Notes: generated from the sequence alone by a model not told the origin. 64,000 nucleotides of DNA from Pseudolabrys sp. (GCA_029980465.1 JARYIJ010000001.1:3111501-3175500), one strand, 5' to 3'; counted from the first letter of the stretch, positions 17,600 through 27,086 are shown. Numbers and translations are program-made.

Positions 17600-18511
17600 A
17601 TGCTCACACTGCGCCAGATCGAGGTTCTCCGCGCCATCATGGTGACTGGCACAGTCGGCGGCGCGGCGCGTCTTCTCAACGTCTCGTCGCCCGGTATCAG
17701 CCGCGTCATGAAGCACGCCGAGACCGTCGTCGGCGTCAAGCTGTTCAATCGCAAGGGCGGCCGCTACACGCCGACCCGCGAGGCCGACGCCATCTTCAGC
17801 CAGGTCAACGGCGTCTACGACAAGATCGAAGACCTGCAGTTCGTCATCTCGCGGCTGCGCCATGGCACCAACGCGGAATTGCGCATCGCGTCGGTGCCGA
17901 GCATTGCTGCGGCCATGGTGCCGCGTGCCATCGCCGATGTGCGCCGCACTTTTCCCAATCTGCTGATCGAGGTCGACATCCTCAAGCTCGAGGACGCGAT
18001 CGACTATATCCTGCTCGGCAAGGGCGAGCTCGTCGCCATGAGCTACAAGCTCGACCACCCGATGTTGAGCTTCGAGCCCCTGGCGCGCGGCCAGCTCAAG
18101 TGCATCGTTCCGGACAGTCATGCCCTGGCCCGCCGTGCCGGTGTGACGGCGCGCGAGATCGCCGATTACCCGTTGATCGGCGTCGACCCCAATGATCCGT
18201 ACGGACGGATCATGGCAAACCTGTTTACATCACAGGGCCTCGGCTACGAGGTGACGATCCGCGCCCGGTTCGGTTCGACCGTCTGCGCGCTGGTGGGGCA
18301 AGGACTCGGCATCGCGGTTGTCGACGCCTTCACCCTGGCCGCGGGACAGTGGCCGGGCATCAAGGTGCTCGAGATCATCGAGCCGACCTCGTTTCAGACC
18401 TACGTCGCGCTGCGCAAGGATGCGGCGCCGTCGAGCTACGGGGAGCGGTTCGTTGTCGCATTGCGCCGCCAGATGGATGCCGTGTCCGCCGCGCGAACCC
18501 GCAAAAAATAA
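17600..18511 (+). CDS. LysR-family transcriptional regulator
   Basis: A 303-residue regulator with an N-terminal winged helix-turn-helix (TLRQIEVLRAIMVTGTVGGAARLLNVS, residues 3-29) and a type 2 periplasmic-binding-like effector domain (about 92-295). The ATG at 17600 is used; a TTG two codons earlier is also in frame. It is divergent from the CDF gene and points into the ABC importer and shikimate genes 121 bases downstream, so it most likely senses shikimate, quinate or protocatechuate and controls that operon. The effector is inferred from context only. Confidence 0.88.
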   Translation: MLTLRQIEVLRAIMVTGTVGGAARLLNVSSPGISRVMKHAETVVGVKLFNRKGGRYTPTREADAIFSQVNGVYDKIEDLQFVISRLRHGTNAELRIASVPSIAAAMVPRAIADVRRTFPNLLIEVDILKLEDAIDYILLGKGELVAMSYKLDHPMLSFEPLARGQLKCIVPDSHALARRAGVTAREIADYPLIGVDPNDPYGRIMANLFTSQGLGYEVTIRARFGSTVCALVGQGLGIAVVDAFTLAAGQWPGIKVLEIIEPTSFQTYVALRKDAAPSSYGERFVVALRRQMDAVSAARTRKK

Positions 18512-18632
18512 CATGATGTAAAGTTTGGCCTACGTCTTTGTTATTGACGCGGAACACCGTCCTCTGCATGGTCCGCCTCAACCGGGAAGAAGTCCAAAAG
18601 GACCGCAACAAAAATCGAGGGAGGTTATCTCG

Positions 18633-19781
18633 ATGCTTCGTGCAGGATTGATCGCGTCCGTGCTGGCGGCTGGCCTCGGCCTTGCGGCCCCCGCGCTCGC
18701 GCAAAACACCGTCTATATTCCCGCCATTCTCGAGCTGTCCGGGCCGGGCGCCGTGTCCGGCACCAACTTCCGCGACGGCATGCTGCTCGCGATCGAGGAA
18801 ATCAATGCCAAGGGCGGCATCCTCGGCAAGAAGATCGACACCCCGATCCTCGACACCCAGAGCGATGCCGGCATCTCGCGCGCGCAGATCCAGAAGGTAA
18901 TCGACAACAAGCCCTATGTCATCATCGGGCCGGTCTATTCGGGCTCGGTGCTGGTCGACATGGCGCTCGCCGCGCAGAACGAGATTCCGGAGATCGTCGG
19001 CGGCGAGGCCGCGGCGATCACCCAGAAGGGCAACAAGTACGTCTTCCGCACCTCGTTCGGCCAGCAGTTCAGCATGCCGAAGATCGCCAACTATATCCGC
19101 GACGGCGTCAAGGCGAAGACCGTGTCGCTGCTGTGGGTCAACAACGACTTCGGCAAGGGCGGCCGCGACACCTTCAAGAAGGAGATGGAGAAGCGCAACA
19201 TCAAGATCGTCGCCGACATTTCGAGCGAGTCCGGCCAGACCGACTTCTCCGCCGACGTCGTGAAGATCAAGGCGGCGAACGCCGACGCGATCTTCGTCTA
19301 TCTCAACGAGGAGGAAAGCGCGCGCTTCCTGCGTGAGGCCAAGAAGCAGGGCATCAAGGCGCCGCTGATCGGCGAGACAACGCTGCTCGGCCAGAAGGTG
19401 ATCGACCTCGCCCAGGGCGCCGCCGAAGGCGTCAAGGGCCATGTCGGTCTGACCGTCGACGCGCCCGTTCCGGCCGTGAAGGCGTTCGCGGAGCGCTTCA
19501 AGAAGAAGTTCAACTACGTCTGCGACCACAACGGTATCAAGGGCTACACGGCGGTCTACTTCATCAAGTACGTCACCGAGAAGATGGGCAAGTTCGACAG
19601 CAAGCTGTTCGCGCAGACCTTGCACGGCCTGACCATCACGCCGAAGGAAGAGCCCGGCGTGCTGATGGAAGCGACGTTCGACCAGAACGGCGACATCGAC
19701 CGCGAAAGCTTCCTTGGCCAGGTCGTCAACGGCAAGCAGAAGATCGTGGAAGTGCTGCCGAAGCTCGGCAACAGCAAGTAA
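18633..19781 (+). CDS. ABC importer substrate-binding protein, branched-chain amino acid (LivJ) type
   Basis: A 382-residue periplasmic binding protein. It has a signal peptide ending PALAQ (1-24) and the two-lobed Peripla_BP_6 fold beginning NTVYIPAILELSGPGAVSG. The ATG at 18633 follows a strong AGGGAGG and is preferred to the earlier in-frame codon at 18525. It opens the operon of permease and ATPase genes that leads into shikimate dehydrogenase and dehydroshikimate dehydratase, so the ligand is probably shikimate, quinate or a related hydroaromatic acid rather than leucine. Confidence 0.9.
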   Translation: MLRAGLIASVLAAGLGLAAPALAQNTVYIPAILELSGPGAVSGTNFRDGMLLAIEEINAKGGILGKKIDTPILDTQSDAGISRAQIQKVIDNKPYVIIGPVYSGSVLVDMALAAQNEIPEIVGGEAAAITQKGNKYVFRTSFGQQFSMPKIANYIRDGVKAKTVSLLWVNNDFGKGGRDTFKKEMEKRNIKIVADISSESGQTDFSADVVKIKAANADAIFVYLNEEESARFLREAKKQGIKAPLIGETTLLGQKVIDLAQGAAEGVKGHVGLTVDAPVPAVKAFAERFKKKFNYVCDHNGIKGYTAVYFIKYVTEKMGKFDSKLFAQTLHGLTITPKEEPGVLMEATFDQNGDIDRESFLGQVVNGKQKIVEVLPKLGNSK

Positions 19782-19840
19782 TCGTCATAACCTCTTCCGC
19801 CCGGCGCTCGCCGCCGGGCGGAACCTAGCGCAGGCCGCCA

Positions 19841-20716
19841 ATGGCATCGTTCTTTCAGCTTTTGGTGTCGGGCCTTGCCACCGGGGCGATCTATGCCCTG
19901 ATCGCCGTCGGCTTTACGCTGGTCTGGCAGACTTCGCAGACGATCAATTTCGCCCAGGGCGAATTCGTCATGCTGCCTGCGTTCTTCATCCTGGCGGCGA
20001 TGAATGCCGGTGCGCCGTTCTGGCTCGCCTGCCTGATCGGCATCGTCCTGTCCGTCGTGATCCTCGGTCTGCTGTTCAAATTCATCATCGTCGACCCGAT
20101 GCTGAAATATGGCGTGCTGCCGCTGGTCATATCGACCATCGCTTTGTCGCTCTTTCTCAAAGAGGGCGCCAAGGATTTCTACTCGTCGCAGGCGCAGCCG
20201 TTTCCATCCCTGGTTCCGGCGACCGACTTTCACGTCTTCGGGATCGTGGTATCGCTGCAAAGCCTTGTCGTGCTGGCCGCGGCGACAGCGACCGTGGTGG
20301 CTTTGCATGTGTTGCTGACGAAGACCCGCCTCGGACGTTCGATGCAGGCGACGGCCCAGAATCCGACGCTGGCCCGTATCCTCGGCATCGATGTCAACCG
20401 GATGGTGCTCTATACCTTCCTGATCAACGGCGCGCTGGTCGCAATCGCCTCCATCCTCATCAGCCCCATCTATTTGGCGAAGTTCACCAACGGCGAGACG
20501 CTTGGCATTGCGGCGTTCCTCGCGGCGATCATCGGCGGCTTTAATCAGGTGCGTGGCGCCATTCTCGGTGGCGTTATTCTCGGCGTGCTCGATAATCTCT
20601 CTGCGGCCTACATTTCCGCTCAGTACCGCGGCGCATTCCCGCTCATCATTCTCATCGTCGTGATCCTGTTTCGGCCTCAGGGCTTGTTGGGCCGGATCGA
20701 GGAGCGCACGGTATGA
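19841..20716 (+). CDS. ABC importer permease, LivH type
   Basis: A 291-residue inner-membrane permease with about eight helices and the LivH-family stretches QTINFAQGEFVML near the start and GALVAIASILISPIY in the middle. It pairs with the LivM-type permease encoded next, whose start codon overlaps this stop (ATGA). Together they form the membrane channel of the importer beginning at 18633. Confidence 0.92.
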   Translation: MASFFQLLVSGLATGAIYALIAVGFTLVWQTSQTINFAQGEFVMLPAFFILAAMNAGAPFWLACLIGIVLSVVILGLLFKFIIVDPMLKYGVLPLVISTIALSLFLKEGAKDFYSSQAQPFPSLVPATDFHVFGIVVSLQSLVVLAAATATVVALHVLLTKTRLGRSMQATAQNPTLARILGIDVNRMVLYTFLINGALVAIASILISPIYLAKFTNGETLGIAAFLAAIIGGFNQVRGAILGGVILGVLDNLSAAYISAQYRGAFPLIILIVVILFRPQGLLGRIEERTV

Positions 20717-21696
20717 GCCGCCTTGGCGCCGTCGTGGTGATTGCTGCCGCCATCTTCGCAGTGGTCCTTCCGTTCTTCCTCAAGCCGTTTGGCCTTTACC
20801 TGATCTCGATGTGGGCGGTGCTCACCGTCGCTGCGATCGGGCTCAACCTAACGCTCGGCTACGCCGGTCAGGTTTCGCTGGCGCAGGGCGCCTTCGTCGG
20901 CATCGGGGCCTATACGGTCGGGCTGTTGCTGCCGATCGGCGTGCCGTTTCCGATCGCTTTCGTTGCAGCGGGACTGTTGTGCTTCGTCGTTGGCTGGATA
21001 CTGGGCTATCCGGCGTTGCGCGTGCAGCACCACTATCTGGCGTTCGTCACGCTCGCCTTCAACACGCTCGTCTTCCTCGTGCTGCGCAACGAGGAATGGC
21101 TCACCGGCGGCACCTACGGCATCAACGGCACGCCGCGTCCCACTCTTCTCGGCTGGTCGACGAATAAGCCGCTCGACTTTTATTTCCTCTGCCTTGGCGC
21201 AATGGTCGTGCTCGCCGCTGCGACGTGGTGGATGCTGCGCTCGCCGTGGGGCAGGGCTTTTGTGGCGCTGCGTGAAAATCCGATCCGCGCCTTGTCGCTT
21301 GGACTCGATACGCGCCGCTACACGCTGATGGCCTTCGCCATCGGCTCGAGTCTCGGCGGGCTGTCCGGCGCGCTCTATGCCCCGCTCGTGCAGTTCATCG
21401 AGCCGAACTCCTTTGCGCTCGGCATGTCGTTCAACTTGCTGCTGATGGTGATTGTTGGCGGTGGCGGGTACTTCTTCGGTCCGTTCCTCGGCGCGCTTGT
21501 CGCCGTCCTGCTGCCGGAATGGATGCGTGTCACCCAAGACTATTACCTGATGGTCTACGCTGCGCTGATCATGGTCATGATGGCGTTTTGTCCGTCCGGC
21601 CTACTCGGTCTTGTCGACCGTGTCGGCCGCCGCCTGCGCAGTGGAGAGCAGGGCCCGGCGGCAGCGGCGTTTGAACCGCAGAGCACTCCGCCATGA
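20713..21696 (+). CDS. ABC importer permease, LivM type
   Basis: A 327-residue membrane permease with about nine helices, the LivM signature NLTLGYAGQVSLAQGAFVGIGAY near residues 40-62 and the cytosolic coupling loop FVALRENPIRALSLGLD. The last 25 residues are a short polar tail. It overlaps the LivH-type gene by 4 bases and the LivG-type gene by 4 bases, so translation of the three is probably coupled. Confidence 0.92.
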   Translation: MSRLGAVVVIAAAIFAVVLPFFLKPFGLYLISMWAVLTVAAIGLNLTLGYAGQVSLAQGAFVGIGAYTVGLLLPIGVPFPIAFVAAGLLCFVVGWILGYPALRVQHHYLAFVTLAFNTLVFLVLRNEEWLTGGTYGINGTPRPTLLGWSTNKPLDFYFLCLGAMVVLAAATWWMLRSPWGRAFVALRENPIRALSLGLDTRRYTLMAFAIGSSLGGLSGALYAPLVQFIEPNSFALGMSFNLLLMVIVGGGGYFFGPFLGALVAVLLPEWMRVTQDYYLMVYAALIMVMMAFCPSGLLGLVDRVGRRLRSGEQGPAAAAFEPQSTPP

Positions 21697-22436
21697 GCGC
21701 GGTTCTCGAAGTCAGCAATCTCAGGAAGAGCTTCGGCGGCATTGCCGCGGTCGATGGTGTGTCTTTCGACGTCCGGGAGGGCGAAATTCTGGGCATTATC
21801 GGCCCGAACGGCTCCGGGAAGTCGACGCTGTTCAACTGCGTGCTTGGCCAGTTGCAGCCGACCGAGGGCGAGGTCCGGGTCGACGGCCGGGTGACGACCG
21901 GGATGCGGCCGTGCGATCTCAATCGCCTCGGTGTCAGCCGCACGTTCCAGCTCCTCCAGGTATTTCCGCAGCTTTCGGTTCGCGACAATCTGATCCTCGC
22001 CGGGCAGGAACATCAGGGGAGTATGGCGTCGCGGCTGTTCGGCCGCGCCGATGCCGGGCTCGGCGATGCGGCCGACCGGATGATCGCCTTCTTCCGCCTC
22101 CAGCATCTGGCGAGCACGCAGGCCGGCTCATTGAGCTACGGCCAGCAGAAGCTGCTCGACGCCGCGATGGCCTTCATGGCGGGACCGCGGCTCGTTCTGC
22201 TCGATGAACCGGCCGGCGGCGTCAATCTCACCATGCTCGGCGCCTTGCGCGAGCGGTTGCAGGCCTATCATTCAGAGCGCAAAGCGACCTTCGTCGTCAT
22301 CGAGCACCAGATGGAGTTCGTCATGGCGCTGTGCACGCGGGTGCTGGTGCTCGCCGAAGGCAGGATCATTGCCGAGGGCGATCCGCAGTCGGTCCGCTCG
22401 AATCCCAAAGTCATCGAAGCCTATCTTGGTCACTGA
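21693..22436 (+). CDS. ABC importer ATPase, LivG type
   Basis: A 247-residue ATP-binding subunit. Walker A is GPNGSGKST near residue 35, the signature motif is LSYGQQK, Walker B is LVLLDEPAGGVN, and the switch His is in VVIEHQME. The C-terminal extension with AEGDPQSVRSNPKVIEAYLG is typical of LivG. It drives transport by the LivH/LivM-type permeases encoded just upstream. Confidence 0.93.
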   Translation: MSAVLEVSNLRKSFGGIAAVDGVSFDVREGEILGIIGPNGSGKSTLFNCVLGQLQPTEGEVRVDGRVTTGMRPCDLNRLGVSRTFQLLQVFPQLSVRDNLILAGQEHQGSMASRLFGRADAGLGDAADRMIAFFRLQHLASTQAGSLSYGQQKLLDAAMAFMAGPRLVLLDEPAGGVNLTMLGALRERLQAYHSERKATFVVIEHQMEFVMALCTRVLVLAEGRIIAEGDPQSVRSNPKVIEAYLGH

Positions 22437-22437
22437 C

Positions 22438-23184
22438 ATGAGTGCGGACGCCATTCTCACGCTCGACAGCGTTTTCGCCGGTTACGGCAAGATGACCATC
22501 CTGAATGGCACGACGGCGAGCATCCGGCGCGCCGCGATCACCACCGTGATCGGCCCGAATGGCGCCGGTAAGTCGACGATGTTCAAGACCGTGTTCGGCC
22601 TGTTGCCGGTGCGCAGCGGCTCGATCGCATTCGACGGCAAGACCGTGACGAATTTCACGCCGCGGCAGATGCTCGATGCGGGTGCGATCTACATTCCGCA
22701 GGGGCGTAATGTGTTCCCTGAGTTGAGCGTCCGGCATAATCTCGAGCTCGGCGGCGTGGCGCTGCCGTTGCAGGACGTGCTGCCGCAGCGCATCGACGCG
22801 ATCATGGAGCGCTTCCCGATGCTGCGCGAAAAGGCGAACGCGCAGGCTTCGACGCTTTCGGGCGGGCAGCAAAAGCTGCTCGAGGTCGCGCGCGGCCTGC
22901 TGCTCGATCCCAAGCTCATCTTGATCGACGAGCCTTCGATCGGCCTGTCACCACTGATGGTGCAGGAGGTTTTCACGATTCTGAAGGACCTGCGCGACAA
23001 AGGTGTCACGATCCTGTTGATCGAGCAGAACGCCAAGCAGGCCTTGCAGATGTCGGACTACGGTCTGGTGCTGGAGCAGGGGCAGACTCGTATCGAAAAC
23101 GCTGCGTCGGCAATCCTTGCCGACCCCCGGATCGCGCAACTTTTCTTGGGCGGCGGATTGCCGCAAACGGCAGGTGCTGCATGA
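22438..23184 (+). CDS. ABC importer ATPase, LivF type
   Basis: A 248-residue ATP-binding subunit starting at the ATG one base after the livG-type stop codon; a longer in-frame opening from 22204 lies inside the LivG-type gene and is not used. Walker A is GPNGAGKST, the signature is LSGGQQKLLEVARGL, Walker B is LILIDEPSIGLSP, and the switch His position is taken by Gln in LIEQNAKQA, as is normal for LivF. The last codons overlap the shikimate dehydrogenase start (ATGA), tying transport to catabolism in one transcript. Confidence 0.93.
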   Translation: MSADAILTLDSVFAGYGKMTILNGTTASIRRAAITTVIGPNGAGKSTMFKTVFGLLPVRSGSIAFDGKTVTNFTPRQMLDAGAIYIPQGRNVFPELSVRHNLELGGVALPLQDVLPQRIDAIMERFPMLREKANAQASTLSGGQQKLLEVARGLLLDPKLILIDEPSIGLSPLMVQEVFTILKDLRDKGVTILLIEQNAKQALQMSDYGLVLEQGQTRIENAASAILADPRIAQLFLGGGLPQTAGAA

Positions 23185-24062
23185 CACGACGTCGGATACT
23201 GGTCGGCCTGGTTGGCGCGAATATCATGAAGTCACTGTCGCCGCCTTTGTTCGCGGCGGCATTCCGCTCCGCGGGCATGGACGGCTACTATCATCTGATG
23301 GATGTCGATCAGTTGCCTGGCCGCACGCTGCCGGATCTGATCAATGCGGTGCGAACCGCCGGCTTCGCGATGGTCAACGTCACCTATCCTTTCAAGCAAG
23401 ACGTGAAGGCGATGATCGATACGATGGACCAGAGCGCGGCGCAGGTCGGCTCGGTCAACACCGTGGCGTTCGCTCCAGACGGCCGCACGACGGGCTATAA
23501 TTTTGACCGCGCCGGGTTCCGCCGCAGCTTCGAGGAAGGGCTCGGCCGCGACAGCGCCAACGGCAAGACGGTCGTCATGATCGGCGCGGGCGGCGCCGGA
23601 CGCGCCGTCGGCTTTGCGATGATGGATCTCGGTGCGAACCTCGTGATTCACGACATCGATCGCAAGAAATCCCAGGGCCTGGCCGACGATATCGCCAAGC
23701 ACTACGGGCAGAAGCGGGTACGGCTTGCCGGCGATCTCGAACAGGAGGTTGCCGCCGCCGCCGGCGTCGCGAACGCCACTCAACTCGGGATGCTGGGGTT
23801 CCCGGGTAATCCGGTGCCGGTCAATGCCATGAAAGCTGGGCAATGGGCGTCGGATGTTATTTACACGCCGATCCAGACCGATTTCCTGCGCGCCGCCGCC
23901 GCCAAGGGTTGCCGCACGCTGAACGGCGCTGGCATGTGCACCTATCAAGCCATGGAGGCGTTCCGGATGCTGACCGGCATCGATCTCGATGCCAAAGTGA
24001 TGCACCGCGCTTTTGCCGACGGGCTGGCACTGCGCGATGCCGATCTCGCCAAAAGCGCCTAG
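23181..24062 (+). CDS. Shikimate/quinate dehydrogenase (AroE family)
   Basis: A 293-residue NAD(P)-dependent dehydrogenase interconverting shikimate and 3-dehydroshikimate (or quinate and 3-dehydroquinate). It has the substrate motif SLSPPL (18-23), catalytic Lys72 in NVTYPFKQD, the partner Asp109 in GYNFD, and the nucleotide loop GAGGAGRAVGF. It is coupled by a 4-base overlap to the importer ATPase gene and precedes dehydroshikimate dehydratase, so it is most likely the catabolic enzyme rather than the biosynthetic aroE. Which hydroaromatic acid is preferred cannot be told from sequence. Confidence 0.88.
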   Translation: MTRRRILVGLVGANIMKSLSPPLFAAAFRSAGMDGYYHLMDVDQLPGRTLPDLINAVRTAGFAMVNVTYPFKQDVKAMIDTMDQSAAQVGSVNTVAFAPDGRTTGYNFDRAGFRRSFEEGLGRDSANGKTVVMIGAGGAGRAVGFAMMDLGANLVIHDIDRKKSQGLADDIAKHYGQKRVRLAGDLEQEVAAAAGVANATQLGMLGFPGNPVPVNAMKAGQWASDVIYTPIQTDFLRAAAAKGCRTLNGAGMCTYQAMEAFRMLTGIDLDAKVMHRAFADGLALRDADLAKSA

Positions 24063-24068
24063 CGGCAG

Positions 24069-24096
24069 GATAAAATCAACATGATAAAATCAACAT
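24069..24096 (+). repeat. Perfect 14-bp tandem duplication before the dehydroshikimate dehydratase gene
   Basis: GATAAAATCAACAT occurs twice head to tail (24069-24082, 24083-24096), ending one base before the start codon at 24098. No Shine-Dalgarno is visible in the duplicated DNA. An ATG in the first copy (24081) opens a six-codon minicistron whose TGA overlaps the gene's ATG, so translational coupling is possible. Confidence 0.85.
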
Positions 24097-24097
24097 T

Positions 24098-25975
24098 ATG
24101 AGAACGGCTATTGCCACGGTATGTCTGAGCGGCGGGCTTGACGAGAAGCTCGATGCCATTGCTGCCGCCGGCTTCCGCAGTGTCGAGATTTTCGAGAACG
24201 ACCTGCTGTCGTCGAACGGCACCGCGGCGGACGTCGCCAAACATGCGAAAGATCTTGGCCTCGAGATCGCCGTGTTCCAGCCGTTCCGCGATTTCGAAGG
24301 CATGCCCGATGCCCAGCGCAGCCGCACGTTCGACCGCGCCGAGCGCAAGTTCGACGTGATGCAGCAGCTCGACTGCGATCTGCTCATGGTATGCAGCAAC
24401 GTCGCGCCCGATTCGCTCGCCGGAATCGACCGCGCGGCGGATGACTTCCGCGAGCTTGGCGATCGCGCGGCGAAGCGCGGCGTGCGGGTCGGCTTTGAGG
24501 CGCTGGCATGGGGCCGCCACGTCAACGATTACCGCGACGCCTGGGAGGTGGTGCGGCGCGCCAATCATCCCGCCGTCGGCCTCGTGCTCGACAGCTTCCA
24601 TATTTACGCGCGCAAGACCGAGCTCAAGTCGATGCGGTCCATACCAGGTGACCGCATTGCTCTGGTGCAGCTTGCCGACGCGCCGCTGCTCAACATGGAC
24701 GTGCTGCAGTGGAGCCGCCACTTCCGCTGTTTTCCGGGGCAGGGCGATCTGCCGCTCACCGAGTTCATGGAGGCGCTGCTCGCCACCGGCTATGATGGCG
24801 ACCTGTCGCTCGAAATCTTCAACGATCAGTTCCGCGCCGGCTCGCCGCGCGCAGTGGCTGTCGATGCGCAGCGTTCGCTCGTCTATCTGATGGATCAGGT
24901 TTACGCCAAGACGCAGACGATGGTGGCAGGCTTTTCGCCGTTGCCGCCGCGTTCAAAGTGTCTCGGTGTCGAATTCATCGAGTTCGCCGTCGACGATACG
25001 AGCGGCGCTGAGCTCGAGTCGTTCATTGCATCGCTCGGTTTCAAGGTGACCGGCCGCCATCGGTCCAAGGCCGTGACGCGCTGGTCGCAGGGCGGCATCA
25101 ATCTCGTCATCAACAAGGAAAAAGAAGGCTTCGCCCATTCGCATTTCGTGACGCATGGCGCGTCGGTGTGTGCGCTCTGTCTGCGCGTAGCCAACGCGAC
25201 GGCGACGCTCGACCGCGCCGAGAAGCTCTGCGACACGCCGTTCCGCGGCAAGATCGGCGAGGGCGAGCTGGAAATTCCGGCAGTGCGCGGCCTTGGCGGC
25301 AGCCTGCTGTATTTCACCGACCCGGCGAGCGTGCTCAAGAATATCTGGGACGTCGATTTCTCTCCGATCGCCGCAACCGGCCCCGACGCCGCGCTCACCG
25401 TGGTCGACCATATCTCGCAGTCGATGCACTATGAGGATACGCTGTCGTGGCTGTTGTTCTACTCTTCGCTGTTCGAGGTGCAGAGGACGCCGCAGGTCGA
25501 CATTACCGATCCGGGCGGCATCGTGCGCAGCCAGGTGATCGAGACGGCGGACGGCGCGCTGCGCATCGCGCTTAATGCGTCACAGAGCCAGCGCACGCAG
25601 TCTTCGCGCTTCCTCAACGAGTATTTCGGCTCCGGCGTGCAGCACATCGCGTTCGGTTCGAATGACATCTTCGCCACCGCCGCGGCGCTCAAGGCCAACG
25701 GCGTCGAGACGCTGCCGATCCCGGAAAACTACTACGACGACCTCGAAGCCCGCACCGGGCTTGATCCCGTGCTGCTCGACCGGCTCAAGGCCCACAATGT
25801 TCTTTACGACAAGGACGACAGCGGCGAATATTTCCAGCTCTACACGCGTAGCTTCAAGGACCTGTTCTTTTTCGAGATCGTCGAACGGCGCGGCTACAAA
25901 GGGTTCGGCGCCATCAACGCGCCGGTGCGCCTCAACGCGCAGTCGCGCCTCGCGCCGGGCGGGCCGGAGCTCTAG
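24098..25975 (+). CDS. quiC: 3-Dehydroshikimate dehydratase, two-domain QuiC type
   Basis: A 625-residue enzyme that dehydrates 3-dehydroshikimate to protocatechuate, the entry to ring cleavage. The N-terminal sugar-isomerase-like TIM barrel (1-270) has metal ligands Glu134 (VGFEALAWG), Asp165 and His168 (LDSFHIY), Gln191 (VQLADAP) and Glu239 (SLEIFND), matching the known QuiC1 site. The C-terminal half (about 285-620) is a pair of vicinal-oxygen-chelate domains like 4-hydroxyphenylpyruvate dioxygenase, with the two His (VDHISQSMHY, VQHIAFG) and the Glu (FFFEIVER) still present. The 35-base gap upstream is filled by a tandem repeat. It acts after the shikimate dehydrogenase encoded before it. 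Confidence 0.93.
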   Translation: MRTAIATVCLSGGLDEKLDAIAAAGFRSVEIFENDLLSSNGTAADVAKHAKDLGLEIAVFQPFRDFEGMPDAQRSRTFDRAERKFDVMQQLDCDLLMVCSNVAPDSLAGIDRAADDFRELGDRAAKRGVRVGFEALAWGRHVNDYRDAWEVVRRANHPAVGLVLDSFHIYARKTELKSMRSIPGDRIALVQLADAPLLNMDVLQWSRHFRCFPGQGDLPLTEFMEALLATGYDGDLSLEIFNDQFRAGSPRAVAVDAQRSLVYLMDQVYAKTQTMVAGFSPLPPRSKCLGVEFIEFAVDDTSGAELESFIASLGFKVTGRHRSKAVTRWSQGGINLVINKEKEGFAHSHFVTHGASVCALCLRVANATATLDRAEKLCDTPFRGKIGEGELEIPAVRGLGGSLLYFTDPASVLKNIWDVDFSPIAATGPDAALTVVDHISQSMHYEDTLSWLLFYSSLFEVQRTPQVDITDPGGIVRSQVIETADGALRIALNASQSQRTQSSRFLNEYFGSGVQHIAFGSNDIFATAAALKANGVETLPIPENYYDDLEARTGLDPVLLDRLKAHNVLYDKDDSGEYFQLYTRSFKDLFFFEIVERRGYKGFGAINAPVRLNAQSRLAPGGPEL

Positions 25976-25977
25976 GC

Positions 25978-27012
25978 GTGCCGCTGCGGATTGCCGTCGC
26001 CGGTGCCGGAGCGATGGGGCGGCGGCACATCGACGTCATCGCGCGATGCTCGGACTGCCGACTTGTCGGATTGGTCGATCCGGCTCCGGCGGCGGCAGAA
26101 GTTGCCCGCGCGGCACGCGTGCCGCTGTTTGACTCTCTTGACGGTCTGTTCGCTCACGAAAAGCCGGACGGCGTCATCATCGTTACGCCGAACCGGATGC
26201 ACGCCGAGCATGCGCTCGCCTGCGTCGCCGCGGGCATTCCGGCGCTGATCGAGAAACCGGTCGCCGATTCCGTCGAGGCCGCCCGCCGTGTTTGCGAGGC
26301 CGGCGAGAGCGCTAATGTGCCGCTCCTGGCCGGCCACCATCGCCAGCACAATCCGCTGATGGCGAAAGCCGTCGAGATCGTGAAGGGCGGGACGCTCGGC
26401 CGCGTCGTCGCCGTGACGGGGACGGCGGTATTCTACAAGCCCGACTCTTATTTCGCGGAGGGGCCCTGGCGCCGCGAGCCGGGCGGCGGCCCGGTCCTGA
26501 TCAACCTCATCCACGAGATCGGCAATCTCCGGGCGCTGTGCGGCGAGATCGTTGCCGTCCAGGCGATGACGTCGAGCGCGACCCGCGGCTTCCCGGTCGA
26601 GGACACCGCGGCGATCACGCTGGAGTTTGCACAGGGCGCGCTCGGCACGTTTCTGCTGTCGGATACGGCGGCCGCGGTGCAGAGCTGGGAGCAGACCACC
26701 GGCGAAAATCCGGACTATGCCCGCGACGCGAGCGAAGATTGTTATCTGGTCGTGGGCACGCGCGGCTCGCTCGCCTTTCCGACCCTGCGTGTTCGCCGCT
26801 TCGACGGCGAGCCGTCGTGGCGGACGCCGATGCGCGGCGAGACGGTCGCGGCGCCGCATGTCGATCCGCTGGACGCCCAGCTCCGCAATTTTTGCGACGT
26901 CATTCGCGGCCGCGCCCGCCCGGTGGTGACGGCGCGGGACGGGCTGGAGAACCTCAAGGTTATTGACGCGATCGTGCGGACCGCGCGCGAGCGCCGCCGC
27001 GTCGCCGTCTAG
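25978..27012 (+). CDS. Gfo/Idh/MocA family oxidoreductase
   Basis: A 344-residue NAD(P)-dependent dehydrogenase. It starts with GTG two bases after quiC and has the Rossmann motif VAGAGAMGRRH (7-17), the dinucleotide-binding EKPVAD stretch (91-96) with the family Lys, and a C-terminal alpha/beta substrate domain with NLIHEIGN including the usual catalytic His. Members oxidise or reduce sugars, inositols and hydroxylated rings. Co-transcription with shikimate genes suggests a hydroaromatic substrate such as quinate, a role that is inference. Confidence 0.85.
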   Translation: MPLRIAVAGAGAMGRRHIDVIARCSDCRLVGLVDPAPAAAEVARAARVPLFDSLDGLFAHEKPDGVIIVTPNRMHAEHALACVAAGIPALIEKPVADSVEAARRVCEAGESANVPLLAGHHRQHNPLMAKAVEIVKGGTLGRVVAVTGTAVFYKPDSYFAEGPWRREPGGGPVLINLIHEIGNLRALCGEIVAVQAMTSSATRGFPVEDTAAITLEFAQGALGTFLLSDTAAAVQSWEQTTGENPDYARDASEDCYLVVGTRGSLAFPTLRVRRFDGEPSWRTPMRGETVAAPHVDPLDAQLRNFCDVIRGRARPVVTARDGLENLKVIDAIVRTARERRRVAV

Positions 27013-27086
27013 CTCCGCCGTCTGGCCTCTGGCGCTTTGCCGCGCCGCTCTCTAGTCTGCCGCGGTTCGCAATAAAGGACGTCATT

